A DNA stretch of 64,000 nucleotides, taken from positions 1,132,619 to 1,196,618 of the forward strand of contig NW_006917092.1 of NCBI RefSeq assembly GCF_000516985.1, written 5' to 3'. The notes beneath the pieces were generated by a model. The model ran no database searches, was not told where the DNA came from, and worked only from the letters and a program-made list of their open reading frames with translations. Position numbers and translations under genes: made by a program. Shown here piece after piece: positions 1-11,255 of the stretch. Position 1 is the stretch's first letter. Each line of letters begins with the position of its first letter. The DNA is from Pestalotiopsis fici W106-1 (lineage: Eukaryota > Ascomycota > Sordariomycetes > Amphisphaeriales > Sporocadaceae).

Positions 1-1642
1 TCGTAATTAAAAGCTTGCCTATAGTTAATAAGCTTTTTTTTTATATTTATAATTAAAATCGTTATCGCTAAATTTAAAATAATTAAATAGCGTAAAAAAT
101 AATTTTTTATAAATATTATAAAATTATTTTATACGTTTATTATTAATTATCCGTTTTATTAATTTATATTAATCGGGAGTAATTTTTCCTTAATTATTTA
201 TAATATATTAATTCGGCTGGTTTTAATCCTTTTTATATTATAAACCTATTTTTATAAATTAAAGTCTTTTTTAAAAGCTTTATTTATTTATGCTTATATT
301 TTATTTTTAAGGACGAAACCTGGATAGGCTTTTTTTAAGAATACGTAAAAATATAAATCAAAAGCGTAAAAAAGGTGGCAAATAAGGTATTTAATATTTT
401 TTTATTTTTTATTATAGGTAATTCGTCTACTTTTTCTTTTATATAAATTAACCGTATTTAATCGGGAAAGTATTTAATTTTTAATAAAATAAGCGTTTTT
501 ATTTTATCCGTTTTAAAGCTATTTTTTAGCTTTATTAGCGTAAATTATAAAAGCGCTTTTTTTAATTTTTAGCTTAATCGGCTATTAAATGCTTAAGCTT
601 TTACGAAAGTTATTGCTTATTACCCGATATTTTAAATTTTTATTTAAAATATTTTATTTTTTATAAATTTAATAAAAAGCAGCCTATTATAATATAATTA
701 AAATAATTGCATTTAAAAAATTTATAGCCTAAACCGAATTATTTTATATTTTAATTATTTGCTTTATTTAGGTTTTCGCTATAATTATTTTTTATTTATT
801 AACCTAATTAGTAGTTTTTTTTAATATTTTCGGAGGTTTAAAAGCTTTTAAATATTATTTTTTTTATTTTTTTTTTATTATTTATAGCTAATTTGCTATA
901 GTAAGCCTTTAGATTTTTATATTATTTATATAAAGGCTTATTAATTAAATAATACGTAAAAAAGAAATTTAGAGAAATCGTTATAATTATTTATTTTATA
1001 ATTTTTTTAATCGCCGTATATTATTTAGCGTATATAGCCTTTTTTATTTTATAGTAATTATAATCGAAATTAAATAATTTCTAATTTTTTTAATAAAATC
1101 CGTAATTATTTATTCCCCGTCTTTTTTATTTTATATAATCGGATTATCGTTTATATTTGCAGCTTCGAAGGTAATAGCCGCGGTTTTTATATATTTAATT
1201 TTTTTTATATCCGGTTTAATTAGGGTTTTAATTAAAGTTATTTTATTTTTAAAGTAATTAATTAGTCCGGTAATTTATACCTAAATTTAAAACGTATATT
1301 TTTAATTATTTTAATCGGAGGTTATTTTTAACGATGCCGTTAGGCCGATTCCGGCTTTTTTCGTGGTTATTATTTTTATAGCTTCGGCGGAGGTATTAAA
1401 ATTTTTAATTATTAATTAAAATAATGCTTTTTTATTAGAGTTTAAACTAATTTAATATAAGTATTAATTATATAATATATTAATTTATATTTTACGCTTT
1501 TTAGTTTTAATAAAGTATATGCTTATTTAAATAGCCCCGGCTAATCCCCGGAAGGTTCCGTATATCTATTTAAATATTATAGGGTTGATCCGTGTGCTCA
1601 AGCACACCCCAGTATATGGGAACCATAATCCACCATCTGACA
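1..1642 (-). mobile_element. Ty1/copia retrotransposon, second copy, 5' part, partial
   Basis: This stretch is the reverse complement of 1771-3412: paired positions sum to 3413, for example AACCTGGATAGG near 317-328 against its complement near 3085-3096. It is therefore a second copia copy on the minus strand, with its 5' LTR at 1410-1642 and its leader and gag region running left off the window. It is saturated with AT-biased changes and has no open frame. The two copies carry different point changes, so they decayed separately after insertion or duplication. Confidence 0.85.
1410..1642 (-). repeat. 5' LTR of the minus-strand copia copy
   Basis: This is a 233-bp LTR inverted relative to the one at 1771-2003. 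Read on the minus strand it begins TGTCAGATGGTGG at 1642 and ends near 1410, the same length as the other two copies. It keeps the blocks GGTTCCCATATACTGGGG and CCTTCCGGGGATTAGCCGGG. Confidence 0.88.
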
Positions 1643-1770
1643 CTTATTTATATTTGGGCCCTGCTGTGCTAGTCGGCGACTGGGTAGACCCCATAATTAA
1701 TAGCAACGGCAAGGGATTTCCCCGGCTCGTCGAAGCGCCCGCGGTGCAACCGGCGATAGCGGATCCTATT
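1643..1770 (+). pseudogene. Purple acid phosphatase pseudogene, N-terminal fragment
   Basis: This 128-bp GC-rich segment sits between the two copia LTRs. In frame +1 it reads about 42 codons without a stop, including VDPIINSNGKGFPRLVE and PAVQPAIADPI, which resemble the N-terminal segment of secreted fungal purple acid phosphatases as I know the family. The last five bases, CTATT (1766-1770), recur at 7035-7039. If the element and one duplicate are removed, the frame runs on as ADPINNINIMALAYIP. The fragment shows almost no C-to-T decay although it lies between two decayed repeats. The upstream part of the gene must lie left of the other copia copy, outside the window. Confidence 0.78.
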
Positions 1771-2003
1771 TGTTAGATGGTGGGTTATGGTTCCCATATA
1801 CTGGGGTGTGCTTGAGCATACGGATTAATATTATAGTATTTAGATAAATATACGGGACCTTCCGGGGATTAGCCGGGGCTACCTAAATAAGCGTATATTT
1901 TATTAAAATTAAAAAACGTAAAATATAAATTAATATATTATATAATTAATATTTATATTAAATTAATTTAAATTTTAATAGGAAAATATTATTTTAATTA
2001 ATA
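1771..2003 (+). repeat. Copia 5' LTR
   Basis: This 233-bp LTR begins TGTTAGATGGTGGG and ends with AATA, the decayed counterpart of the AACA end of the 3' LTR. It aligns without gaps to 6802-7034, and the differences are almost all C/T and G/A. Confidence 0.92.
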
Positions 2004-3799
2004 ATTAAAAGTTTTAATGCCTTTGCTAAAGCTATAAAAATAATAATTATAAAAGAAGCCGGAATCGGCCTAACGGTATTATTAAAAATAACCTCCGATT
2101 AGAATAATTAGGAATATGCGTTTTAGATCTAGGTATAAATTGCCGGATTAATTAATTACCTTAAAAATAAAATAATTTTAATTAAAACTTTAATCGAACC
2201 GGATATTAAAAAAACTAAATATATAAAAACCGCGGTAGCGACCCTCAAAGCTATAAACGAAGGCGACGATCCGAATATTTAAAATAAAAAAAATAGGAAA
2301 TAGATAATAACGGATTTTATTAAAAAAGGTTAGAAATCGTTTAATTTCGATTATAACTATTATAAAATAAAGGAGGCTATATATGCTAAATAATATACGG
2401 CGATTAAAAAAATTACGAAATAAATAATTATTACGATTTTTTTAAATTTTTTTTTTACGTATTATTTAATTAACGAGCCTTTATATAAATAATACGAGAA
2501 TTTAAGGATTTATTATAGTAAATTAGCTATAAATAATAAAAAAAAAGTAAAAAAATAATATTTCGAAGTTTTTAAGCCTTTAAAAATATTAAAAAAAGCT
2601 ATAAATTAAGTTAATAAATAAAAAATAGTTATAGCAAAAGCCTAAATAAAGCAAATAATTAAAATATAAAATAATTCGGTTTAGGCTATAAATTTTTTAA
2701 ATATAGTTATTTTAATTATATTATAATAAGCCGCTTTTTATTAAATTTATAAAAAATAAAGCATTTTAAATAAAAATTTAAAATATCGGGTAATAAGCAA
2801 TAACTTCCGTAAAAGCTTAAGCATTTAATAACCGATTAGGCTAAAAATTAAAAAAGGCGCTTTCGTAATTTACGCTAATAAAGCTAAAAAATAGCCTTAA
2901 AACGGATAAAATAAAAACGCTTATTTTATTAAAAATTAAATGCTTTCCCGATTAAATACGGCTAATTTACGTAAAAAAAAAAATAAACGAATTACCTATA
3001 ATAAAAGGCAAAAAAATATTAAATACCTTATTTGCCACCTTTTTTACGCTTTTGATTTATATTTTTACGTATTTTTAAAAAAAGCCTATCCAGGTTTTAT
3101 CTTTAAAAATAAAATATAAGCACGAGTAAATAAAGCCTTTAAAAAAAACCCTAATTTATAAAAGCAGGTTCGCAATATAAAAAAAATTAAAACCAGCCGA
3201 ATTAATATATTACGAATAATTAAAAAAAAATTGCTTCCGATTAATACGGATTAATAAAACGGACGATTAATAGCAAACGTATAAAATAATTTTATAATAT
3301 TTACAAAAAACTACTTTTTACGCTATTTAATTATCTTAAATTTAGCAATAATAATTTTAATTATAAATATAAAAGCAAAATTTATTAATTATAAATAAGC
3401 TTTTAATTACGATTTTATTTAATTAGACGACCGGAAATTACCTATTTACGGGTACGGCATAATAATTATATAATTCGGATTTAAAATATTATTATTAAAT
3501 AATATAGCCTATTATCTTAGGCTGCTAATTATATTAATATTACTCCGTTAATTATAAAAATAAAAATATTATTAAAATAATAAAAACGACCTTATAATAT
3601 TACGCAAAAAAAATAAATCTTTAATTAGTATATTCTAAAACCGATATAGATAATACGTTTTCGAATATAAACCTTACGAATTACCTTTAGCGTTATTTGC
3701 TATTTACCGAAAAAGATATATAATATAAATAAAAAGGCTATTATTAATTAGGGAAGCTATACGATAGCATTATAAAATAAGATATTTAGGCCCGGCAGT

Positions 3800-4420
3800 T
3801 TTTAAATATTTTATTTACTTATTTTAAAAGGTAAAAATTAAAAAACTAATTATAATAAAATATAAAGCCTGCGTATTTGCAAAAATTACGCGTTAACCAC
3901 GGCAAACGCCACGATTAATTAATAAAAATTATAGCAAGCGATTAGCTATTAACTTTTATAACTATACTAAAAAAATTAAAAACTATACGTCCTAAATGCT
4001 AATTACCTATCGGTAAATAGGATATATATAAAATTATTATTTTACGGAAAAAACTACTATTATATTAATTAACGCTTTCCGATTATTTTTAGGCATAATA
4101 AAAATTTAATATAATATTAAAATTAAAATTATTAAATACGATAATAAAATTATAAAAATTAAATAAATAATCGGAAAATATTTTAAAAATAAATATATTA
4201 AATTCGAGCCTTTAGTATTATATATATAAGCCTAAAATAAAACTGCTAAACGCTTAAAGGGTATAATTAAAAAAAAAGAACGTATAATGCGTATTAGCGC
4301 AAAACTCCTTTATTAACTCTAATTTAAAATCGGCAAAACCGCGGTATACCTATATAATCGTATGCCGAATTATAATTCCCGATAGCGTATATTATATATA
4401 AAATTTTATAAAATAGTTAT
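3800..4420 (+). pseudogene. Copia integrase domain relic
   Basis: Plus-strand reading gives patches typical of a copia integrase core: a Lys/Cys-rich stretch around 3850-3890 (KYKACVFAKIT), LITYR near 4010, LINAFRLFLG near 4070-4095, and AKRLKGIIKKKERIMRISAKL near 4240-4305, where family members have ERSG and REKARAM-like strings. Stops replace many Trp and Gln codons. Integrase would insert the reverse-transcribed copy; here the acidic catalytic residues cannot be relied on. Confidence 0.7.
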
Positions 4421-5299
4421 AAAAGCAAAAAAAGTCCTAAATTTAAATTATAAGCCTAATTAAACCTATTTTAAAGCTTTCGGATATAAAGCGTATATAA
4501 TAACGCTAATAATATAATAAAAATTCGGCCGCTTATAGCGATTAATATTTAAGGCATAAATAGAATATTTTATTAAATATAAGTTATTTAATATTTATAA
4601 AATTTAGATTTTTAATTAAAATAAATTAATTAATACGAGAAATATAATTATAAACGAAAAGGAATTATGCGATAAAAAATAGGATATATTTAAAAATAAG
4701 CTTTTAAATGCTAATATTTAGCTTATCGCTAATTTCGTAATTAATTACGTAATATTTAAAAACGAAATTTTATAAAAATTAAAAAATAAAGATACCGCCG
4801 TAAAAAATATCCTATTAAGCAATAATTAAAACGATTAAAAAAAAAATAATAACTAAAAAAATAAAAAAATAGCGCTAAATAAAAGGGATAAATAATACCC
4901 TTTTATTACCGCGAAATTTGCCTTTTAGACTTTATTATAAACACTTTTATTAGCTTTATTAATATATAATATAAAGGCGATTACGATTAAAAATACGGCG
5001 TTATTAGCAAAAGGATTTAAAATAGTTTTATAGTAAATAGTTTTCTTAGCTAATTATAAAGCTATTCCTAAAATAAGATAAAGTAATAATTAAAATGATA
5101 AGGCGAAGCTAAAACGCTTTTTTCGTTAAAAGGTAAAAATTTATAAAACGGAAATCCTAGCTTTTTTTAAATAATATTATAAATTATATTATTATCCGTT
5201 TAGCAAATTATTTTTTTTAAGCAAAAGCTAATTATTTATAAAATTATAAAAATATACGATTTTAAACTAAGATTAATAAAAAAGATTTACGAATAAAAA

Positions 5300-6750
5300 G
5301 TAAATAAATCCTTAATTATATATAGGTATATATATATAAATTCGATAAATACCGGAGATTTTAGAAATATAAAGCAAAATTCGTCGTTTACGGTAATTAA
5401 TAGGCGAAATCTTAAAATTAGGAAATTTACGCGGCTATATTAGCTAAAAAATTATTTCGCACCCTAATCGCGATTATAGCGAAATTTAATTTTAAACTAA
5501 TATAATATAATATAATAAACGCGTTTATATACGCTTTTATTAATTAAAATATATTTATAAAAATACCGGATAAATATCGAAAAAAAAACGTTATATTATT
5601 ATTAAATAAAGCATTTTATAAATTACGAATATTATTATTATTATAGCAAAAAAAATTTATAAAAATTTTAGCCGAAATTAGTTATATTTAAATATTATAT
5701 AAGCTTTACGCATTTATTAAAAAAAATGCTAGTTTTTTTTTTACGTTAACGATATAATTATCGCATATAAAAATAAAAATAAAAAGGCTATTAATTATTT
5801 AATATAGCATTTTATAAAAAAATATAAAATTAATAATAGTAAGCTAATATAATGGTTTTTTAGGATAAAAATAATTAAAAATCGTATATTTAAAATAATT
5901 TAGCTTTTTTTAAAAGGCTTATTTTAAAAAAAATCGCTAAGCTTATAAATAAAAAAAAAATTTATATAACGCTAATAGGCTGCGAAAAATTTATATTTCG
6001 ATTAATTATAGCGTTTTTTTATAAAATATAAAAATATTAAAAAAAATCGGATTATTGCTATTCGCGGCTATATTTATAAAATTAAATATCGTATTTATAA
6101 TAGCTAAATTAGCTTAATTCCTTAATAATTTAAGCTAAATATATTAAAAAGCTGCTAATTAAGCTTTAATTTACCTAATTAATATTAAAAAACTTTCGCT
6201 TAAAATTAGAAAATTTTTTAATTTAATAATTATTAATAACGTATTATTTACCGATAATAGTATTAATCGCAAAAATACCTAAATATTCGCTATAAAGCTA
6301 TTCGGAGGATTAATTAATTAGCGATTAAATAAATAAAATATAATTATTATTTTTATTATAAAAGCTAAATTATTTGCGCTAATATAAGCTATTAAAAAAA
6401 TATTATTCGTTAATCGATTATTAAAGGAATTATTGATATAATTAGATAATAGCATTATTATTATTAAATATAATAATAAATAAATTATTAATTTAATTAA
6501 TGCCGAAATTACGTTATTAAAAATAAAACTCCGTTATATAGATATTTATAATTATTAGCTGCGGCAAAAAGCCTAAAAAAAAAAATTAAAGTTATTTATA
6601 AACTTTTAAATAAAATAATAGCAAATAAATTAACGAAAAGCTTGCTAATAGGCAAATAGCAAAATTTTTTGCAATAAATAGGATTTAAAATTGCCTATCG
6701 TAATTAAAACGAATAACCCTAAAAAAAGCTATATTTTGCTAATTAGCAAT
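5300..6750 (+). pseudogene. Copia reverse transcriptase and RNase H relic
   Basis: The reading frame can be followed through many stops. A VVYGN-like string at about 5384, NAFIYAFIN near 5515 (NAFLHG-like in live copies), LNKAFYKLR near 5600 and a YVDD-equivalent region near 5740 mark the reverse transcriptase. FAIKLFGGLI near 6285, IKAKLFALI near 6360 (TEAEY-like) and IDIYNYWLR near 6540 mark RNase H. The frame ends shortly before the purine tract at 6793. This order and these motifs define the copia superfamily; the protein is not functional. Confidence 0.82.
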
Positions 6751-6801
6751 TTTAATTTAAATATAGCCAGATTTACGATAAATCGTGGATCTAAAGGGGT
6801 A

Positions 6802-7034
6802 TGTTAGATGGTGGGTTATGGTTCTTATATATTAGGGTATGCTTAAGTATACGGATTAATATTATAGTATTTAAATAAATATATAAGACCTTCCGGGGAT
6901 TAGCCGGGGCCACCTAAATAAGCGTATACCTTATTAAAACTAAAAGGCGCAGAATATAAATCAATATATTACATAATTGACACTTATATCAAACCAGTTT
7001 AAACTCTAATAGGAAAGCACCACCTTGATTAACA
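6802..7034 (+). repeat. Copia 3' LTR
   Basis: This LTR is 233 bp, begins TGTTAGATGG and ends TTAACA, so the usual TG...CA ends are intact. It is less decayed in its 3' half than the 5' LTR. It is followed directly by the target duplication CTATT. Confidence 0.93.
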
Positions 7035-8915
7035 CTATTAATAACATTAATATTATGGCGCTGGCTTATATCCCTAATAAAGTAAATATTCATTATTAAA
7101 CTCCTTTTAGCTTTAATAAAGCACCGTCCGTTTTTTAAGGATTTACGCGGGGTAATTTTATTAATAAGGCCATTAGCGCTTCCCGCACGTAAATTAACCA
7201 CGCTAAAAAAGGAAAACTCGTATCTTAATATTATTTTAGCTATAATCGTACGCCCTTATGCTTAAAGGTCGTGGTCACATAATATAATTAATTTTTCCAC
7301 GATATTTAAATTAAAAGCTTAAAGGTAAATATAACCTATTATTATAAAATTATAACGGCTAATAATATAACTGCTTCGGATGTCCTAAGCTTTACCACGG
7401 GCCGCGCGGCTAATAACGCTAAGCCCTTTATAATCGCCGTATTAAATAATATAAGCTATATTAACGCCGGTGGAATTTATAAGCAGCTCTTTAAAGCCGC
7501 GTCCGGCACCGATGGAATTGCATTTATTTAGCATAGCGGCGATATTAGCTATGCCGACGATTAATACTCGGGTATTTTACCGTGCGAGGATAATTAGCCG
7601 GTTTGCTATAATAGCACCTTAATTAAGCTTCCGGGCGGAGACTTAATTCCCGCCGAATATTTAATTCCGCTATTAATAAATGAGATTGCTAATTAAGGCG
7701 GACCACAAAATAATGACATAAGTGTTTTATACGAGTTAAATTAAAATTTATAATAGTAATAAACTAATAACTTAACCACTAAAATCCCTTATATAATCCT
7801 GCCGGGCAACCACGAGGCTGCTTATGCCGAGTTTAATAAGCCTAATAACGAGTTATCCGCCTACCTCGACGAGGACAAAGCAAACTCGACTGCTTCCGAG
7901 AGCACCTTAACATATTATAACTGCCCTCCTTTTTAGAGAAATTACACGGCTTATTAACACCGCTTCCGCATGCCCGGCGCAAAGATAAGCGGCGTTAGCA
8001 ACTTTTAATACTCGTTTAATTACGGACTAGCCCATTTCATCTCTATTAACGGCGAAACCGACTACCCGTATAATCCCGAATAGCCATTTATGCGCGACCT
8101 CTCCGACAACGAGACTCACCCGTTAAAGAACGAAACGTACATCACCGACAGCGGACCCTTTAGCGCCATTAATGGCAGCTGGAAGACCAAGGAGAATTAC
8201 GAGCAGTACTAATGGTTCGCCAAGGACCTCGCTAATGTGAACCGCACCGAGACCCCCTGGGTCATTATCATAAGCCACCGGCCCATATACAGCACTAAGA
8301 CGTCTTTGTACTAAACTTACATCCGTAACGCTTTTAAAAATCTAATACTTAAGCATGGAGTTAATTTATATTTATTTAAATAAATACCGAGCTAAACGCC
8401 ACTGCTGCGAAAAATATTAAAATTCATTTTATTTTAATTATATTTATTAATATAAACGCCTATAGCCTATGGGCGCAAATAATATCATCGATTATACCAG
8501 CGTAGCTACGGGCAAAAATAATACTTATTATATTAACCCTAATATCTTTATAACGCACATTATTAATAATAATAAATATATAATCTTCCGATTTTCTAAT
8601 AACTATTTTAATAAACGGTGATACGTACGGGAAATTAAAAACCACGAATTTATCATTCCCTTAATTAATATAATGACTAATATTCCGATAATAGCCGGAA
8701 ATATCGAGAGTTATAGCACACTTAATAACGGAGAAAATGTCGCAAACATTATTATAATGCTAAACGATAAGCATTACGGGTTTAGCAAACTAAGCGTCGT
8801 TAGCGCTTAAGAACTCAAGTGGCAATTTATTAGGGGTGATGGAGGGATCGTAAAAGATGAGCTAACGTTATTAAAAAAAAATACGACGATTACTTATAAA
8901 AGCAAGCAGAAATAA
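7035..8915 (+). pseudogene. Purple acid phosphatase pseudogene, main fragment
   Basis: The plus-strand frame reads as a fungal purple acid phosphatase, a secreted metal-dependent phosphatase. Visible pieces are NNINIMALAYIP right after the copia element, SDVLSFTTGRAANNAKPF (~7380-7430), HSGDISYADD (~7534-7563, the metal-binding GD..Y block), ILPGNHEAAYAEFN (~7798-7839, the GNHE block), MPGAKISGVSNF (~7970), a ~90-codon stretch at 8040-8310 with only a few stops and ending in ISHRPIYS, and a C-terminus with DKHYGFSKLSVV (~8767-8802) before a stop at 8913. Stops sit where Trp or Gln codons are expected, as RIP produces. Decay is heaviest near the LTR and light around 8040-8310. It is broken both by insertion and by nonsense changes. 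Confidence 0.88.
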
Positions 8916-9489
8916 TTAGCTATTTATTAAATAAGGATGAAAAGAGAAATAATTAAAATAACTTTCATTAATACGGTCTAATGCCGTAAGCATAAAATAT
9001 TAAGGCTTAATTATTAATATTTATTCCTTAATTAAAACGGTTATAACGGCATTATATGTAAACCTTTTAATTCATTAACACCCCATTTACATCTAACACA
9101 CTAATGCTAGCTTATTTATAAATCGCTATTAAAGTTGTCATTTTTGCGGCACGTAACTCTCACGCCGACATAAAAGAATTAATTATATAAACGATTCATC
9201 GAATATAACCCTTTAAAAATAATGGGACCGTAATTTAGCCCTTAGGTAAAGTCTCTTTAGATTATGCTGCCAGCTAATTAGCATTATATAGCTCCTCTTT
9301 CTTAATTATTAGTCCTTTTGCAGCATAATGGCGCAATTAACTATTTTAAAACGGCAATTAAATAGGCAGGAGTTTACGTTCCTACGCCGGCACATCGTCG
9401 AAACACACAAATTTAATGACCTTGCTAATTATTTGCATAACCTGCTATCACAAAAACCAGCCTTATTGCGACTCGCTTAAATAAGCTAA
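8916..9489. other. AT-rich stretch with no resolved gene
   Basis: This is decayed intergenic sequence between the phosphatase and dehydrogenase relics. Around 9328-9470 a plus-strand frame reads about 45 codons (RQEFTFLRRHIVETHKFNDLA and beyond) without a stop. I do not recognise it; it may be the remnant of another small gene or of the N-terminus of the dehydrogenase. Confidence 0.5.
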
Positions 9490-10803
9490 TAATCCTCACC
9501 TTTCGCTTTTACGGCTGCTAACACACTTTAAAAACTCTTATAATCCTAATACGTATAACGCGTAAATAATCAGCCTTAAAGGCAGCATTTTAATAACTAA
9601 TGCTAACGGCGGGCTAAAATCCGGAATTATCTTTAAATTACTCTTAACTCCTAAGCTTAAAGCATATCATAATGTCTTTGCCGTTCACAATGCCGCCATA
9701 GCCACTAAAATCAAAGCTATCCTTAATCGCGCACCTTCATCCTACTCTTATAAGATTCTCCCTTTAAAGCTATCCTTAATATCTAATATTCGAAAGGTTT
9801 CGGACGCCATTAACTCTCGCGTAGCAAATGGCGAAATTCCTCCCATTCGCGCGCTAATTCTAAATGCAGGATACAACGATATAAGAAAAGAGAGCCTTAC
9901 CGAAAAAGGGTTTAAAACCAGCTTTACGAGCAACTATTTAGGACATTAATTGCTAGCTCTTAAGCTGCTCGGCAGCATGGATCTCGCCAACGGTAGAATT
10001 ATCGTGGTCGGAAGTAATAATTACAAATAAGCACCACCTAAGTCCACGTCCGGGGAATATCATTAACGTAATCAAAAGTACCCATCACCCAATTCACAAG
10101 ATTAACGGGTATTACAATAATAAAAAGTAGAAGATCTTTTTCCGCCACGACAACATTAATAATATAGCCCGAGGCACCTAAAATAGCAACCAGCCGAACG
10201 AACTTCCCCGATATGCGGGAATACGCCGATATAGTGCATTTAAGATATGCTCCCTAATGAACGTGGGAGAGCTAATAAGCGTTTTTGAGCTTTTTTATGG
10301 TCCCCGCTCTATATTTGTCCTATCCATATCCTACATTTCATTTCTTATACACTGCATAAAGTATAATTATCGTATAATTATCGAAAATCCCATATAATTA
10401 ACAATTAACGTCTCAGCAACGCCGCCTCGACTCCGATCCGACGCTTAATAATATATCGATTATTAGCATCGAACCAGGATCCATAGGGACCGACATTATT
10501 AAACAAGGGGATTAGTTTGGTCGTGTGCTCCTCTTCCCGGTCATTATCCCTTTATTAGCACCTTTAATAACGTAGTATCGACCCAACGGAGTCATCCGAA
10601 CCATCAGTAAGTCAAATGCCGATATAGTCAGCGCTACATTTAATATCAATCCCGACCTTAGAGGGAAATATCTAAATAGATCTAAGCTAAAAGATGTAGT
10701 AACAGAGGCTGCAGATGCCAGGAAGCGGGCAATGGTCTAGAGCGACAGCGTGAGATACACGCAACTAACAAAAGATGATACCTTACTTGTCAATTGGAAA
10801 TAA
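9490..10803 (+). pseudogene. Short-chain dehydrogenase/reductase pseudogene, RIP-decayed
   Basis: The frame reads GSILITNANGGLKSGI (~9581), matching the nucleotide-binding TGxxxGxG loop of SDRs with decay changes (family form ILITGANGGLG). RALILNAGYND (~9847-9880) holds the NAG motif and SNYLGH (~9930) follows. A C-terminal block begins ISIIEPGSIGTDII-like near 10440-10490 and runs to a stop at 10801-10803, including KSNADIVSATFNINPDLRGKYL (split by no stops). A non-coding gap at about 10300-10400 is probably an intron. It is degenerate in its first half and nearly intact in its last 300 bases. The catalytic Tyr-Lys pair falls in the decayed part. The substrate cannot be told. Confidence 0.8.
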
Positions 10804-11255
10804 ATCGGGATTGTGGTCAATTACTGAGTCACTAGGTTTGGCAGCGATTTTATGCAACGATGAGTTTAATGCCTTAACCAAAATATTTTCTATTCGCCAT
10901 TATATCCGAATACCATTTAATTAGCCCTAGTGCGCTTTTCGCGGAAACAAAGCGATAGAAACCAAGCTCAGCTACCTGAGCATGAGAGACGTCCAGATCA
11001 ATGGTGATCAGCATCTGATGCAAGGCGTCTCCTGGACGAAGTTATCCCCACATTAGATAAGGCACCGCCGGTACTGGAGGTTTTGCTTGGACGACATAGT
11101 ATCAAAAGCTCGTATGATGAAAATTGTCCTGTCGCCTTCCATCCAGAGCGTTACAGGTCCTGTTTCCAAAAAGCGTCTTTGGTTCTCTGGCCCCATCCAA
11201 ATAACCAGCTCAACCACTCAATATGATTGTTTCTCAAAGAGCAGAATTTGGCGCA
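10804..11255. other. Intergenic, transition from AT-rich to normal GC
   Basis: No gene is seen. Base composition becomes normal here. The stretch lies downstream of both the dehydrogenase relic and the HET gene. Confidence 0.6.

Larger units (their letters stand above)
1771..7034 (+). mobile_element. Full-length Ty1/copia LTR retrotransposon, decayed
   Basis: LTRs of 233 bp lie at 1771-2003 and 6802-7034, and the 5-bp target duplication CTATT is at 1766-1770 and 7035-7039. The internal region runs from 2004 to 6801. A purine tract AAAGGGG sits just before the 3' LTR (6793-6800), as expected for plus-strand priming. Order is gag, integrase, reverse transcriptase, RNase H, the copia order. Every frame is full of stops produced by C-to-T and G-to-A changes, mainly TGG and CAA/CAG codons, so the copy is dead. 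No convincing tRNA primer site can be read after 2003 because of the decay. The target is the purple acid phosphatase gene. Confidence 0.92.

Noticed and set aside
1585..1776. 63-codon open frame across the spacer and both LTR ends
   Set aside because: It starts inside the minus-strand LTR and ends inside the plus-strand LTR. Only the middle part is meaningful, as a phosphatase fragment.
8460..8645. Minus-strand open frame
   Set aside because: It lies antisense to the phosphatase relic, whose homologous frame on the plus strand explains the sequence.
9748..9933. Minus-strand open frame
   Set aside because: It lies antisense to the SDR relic carrying the NAG motif on the plus strand.
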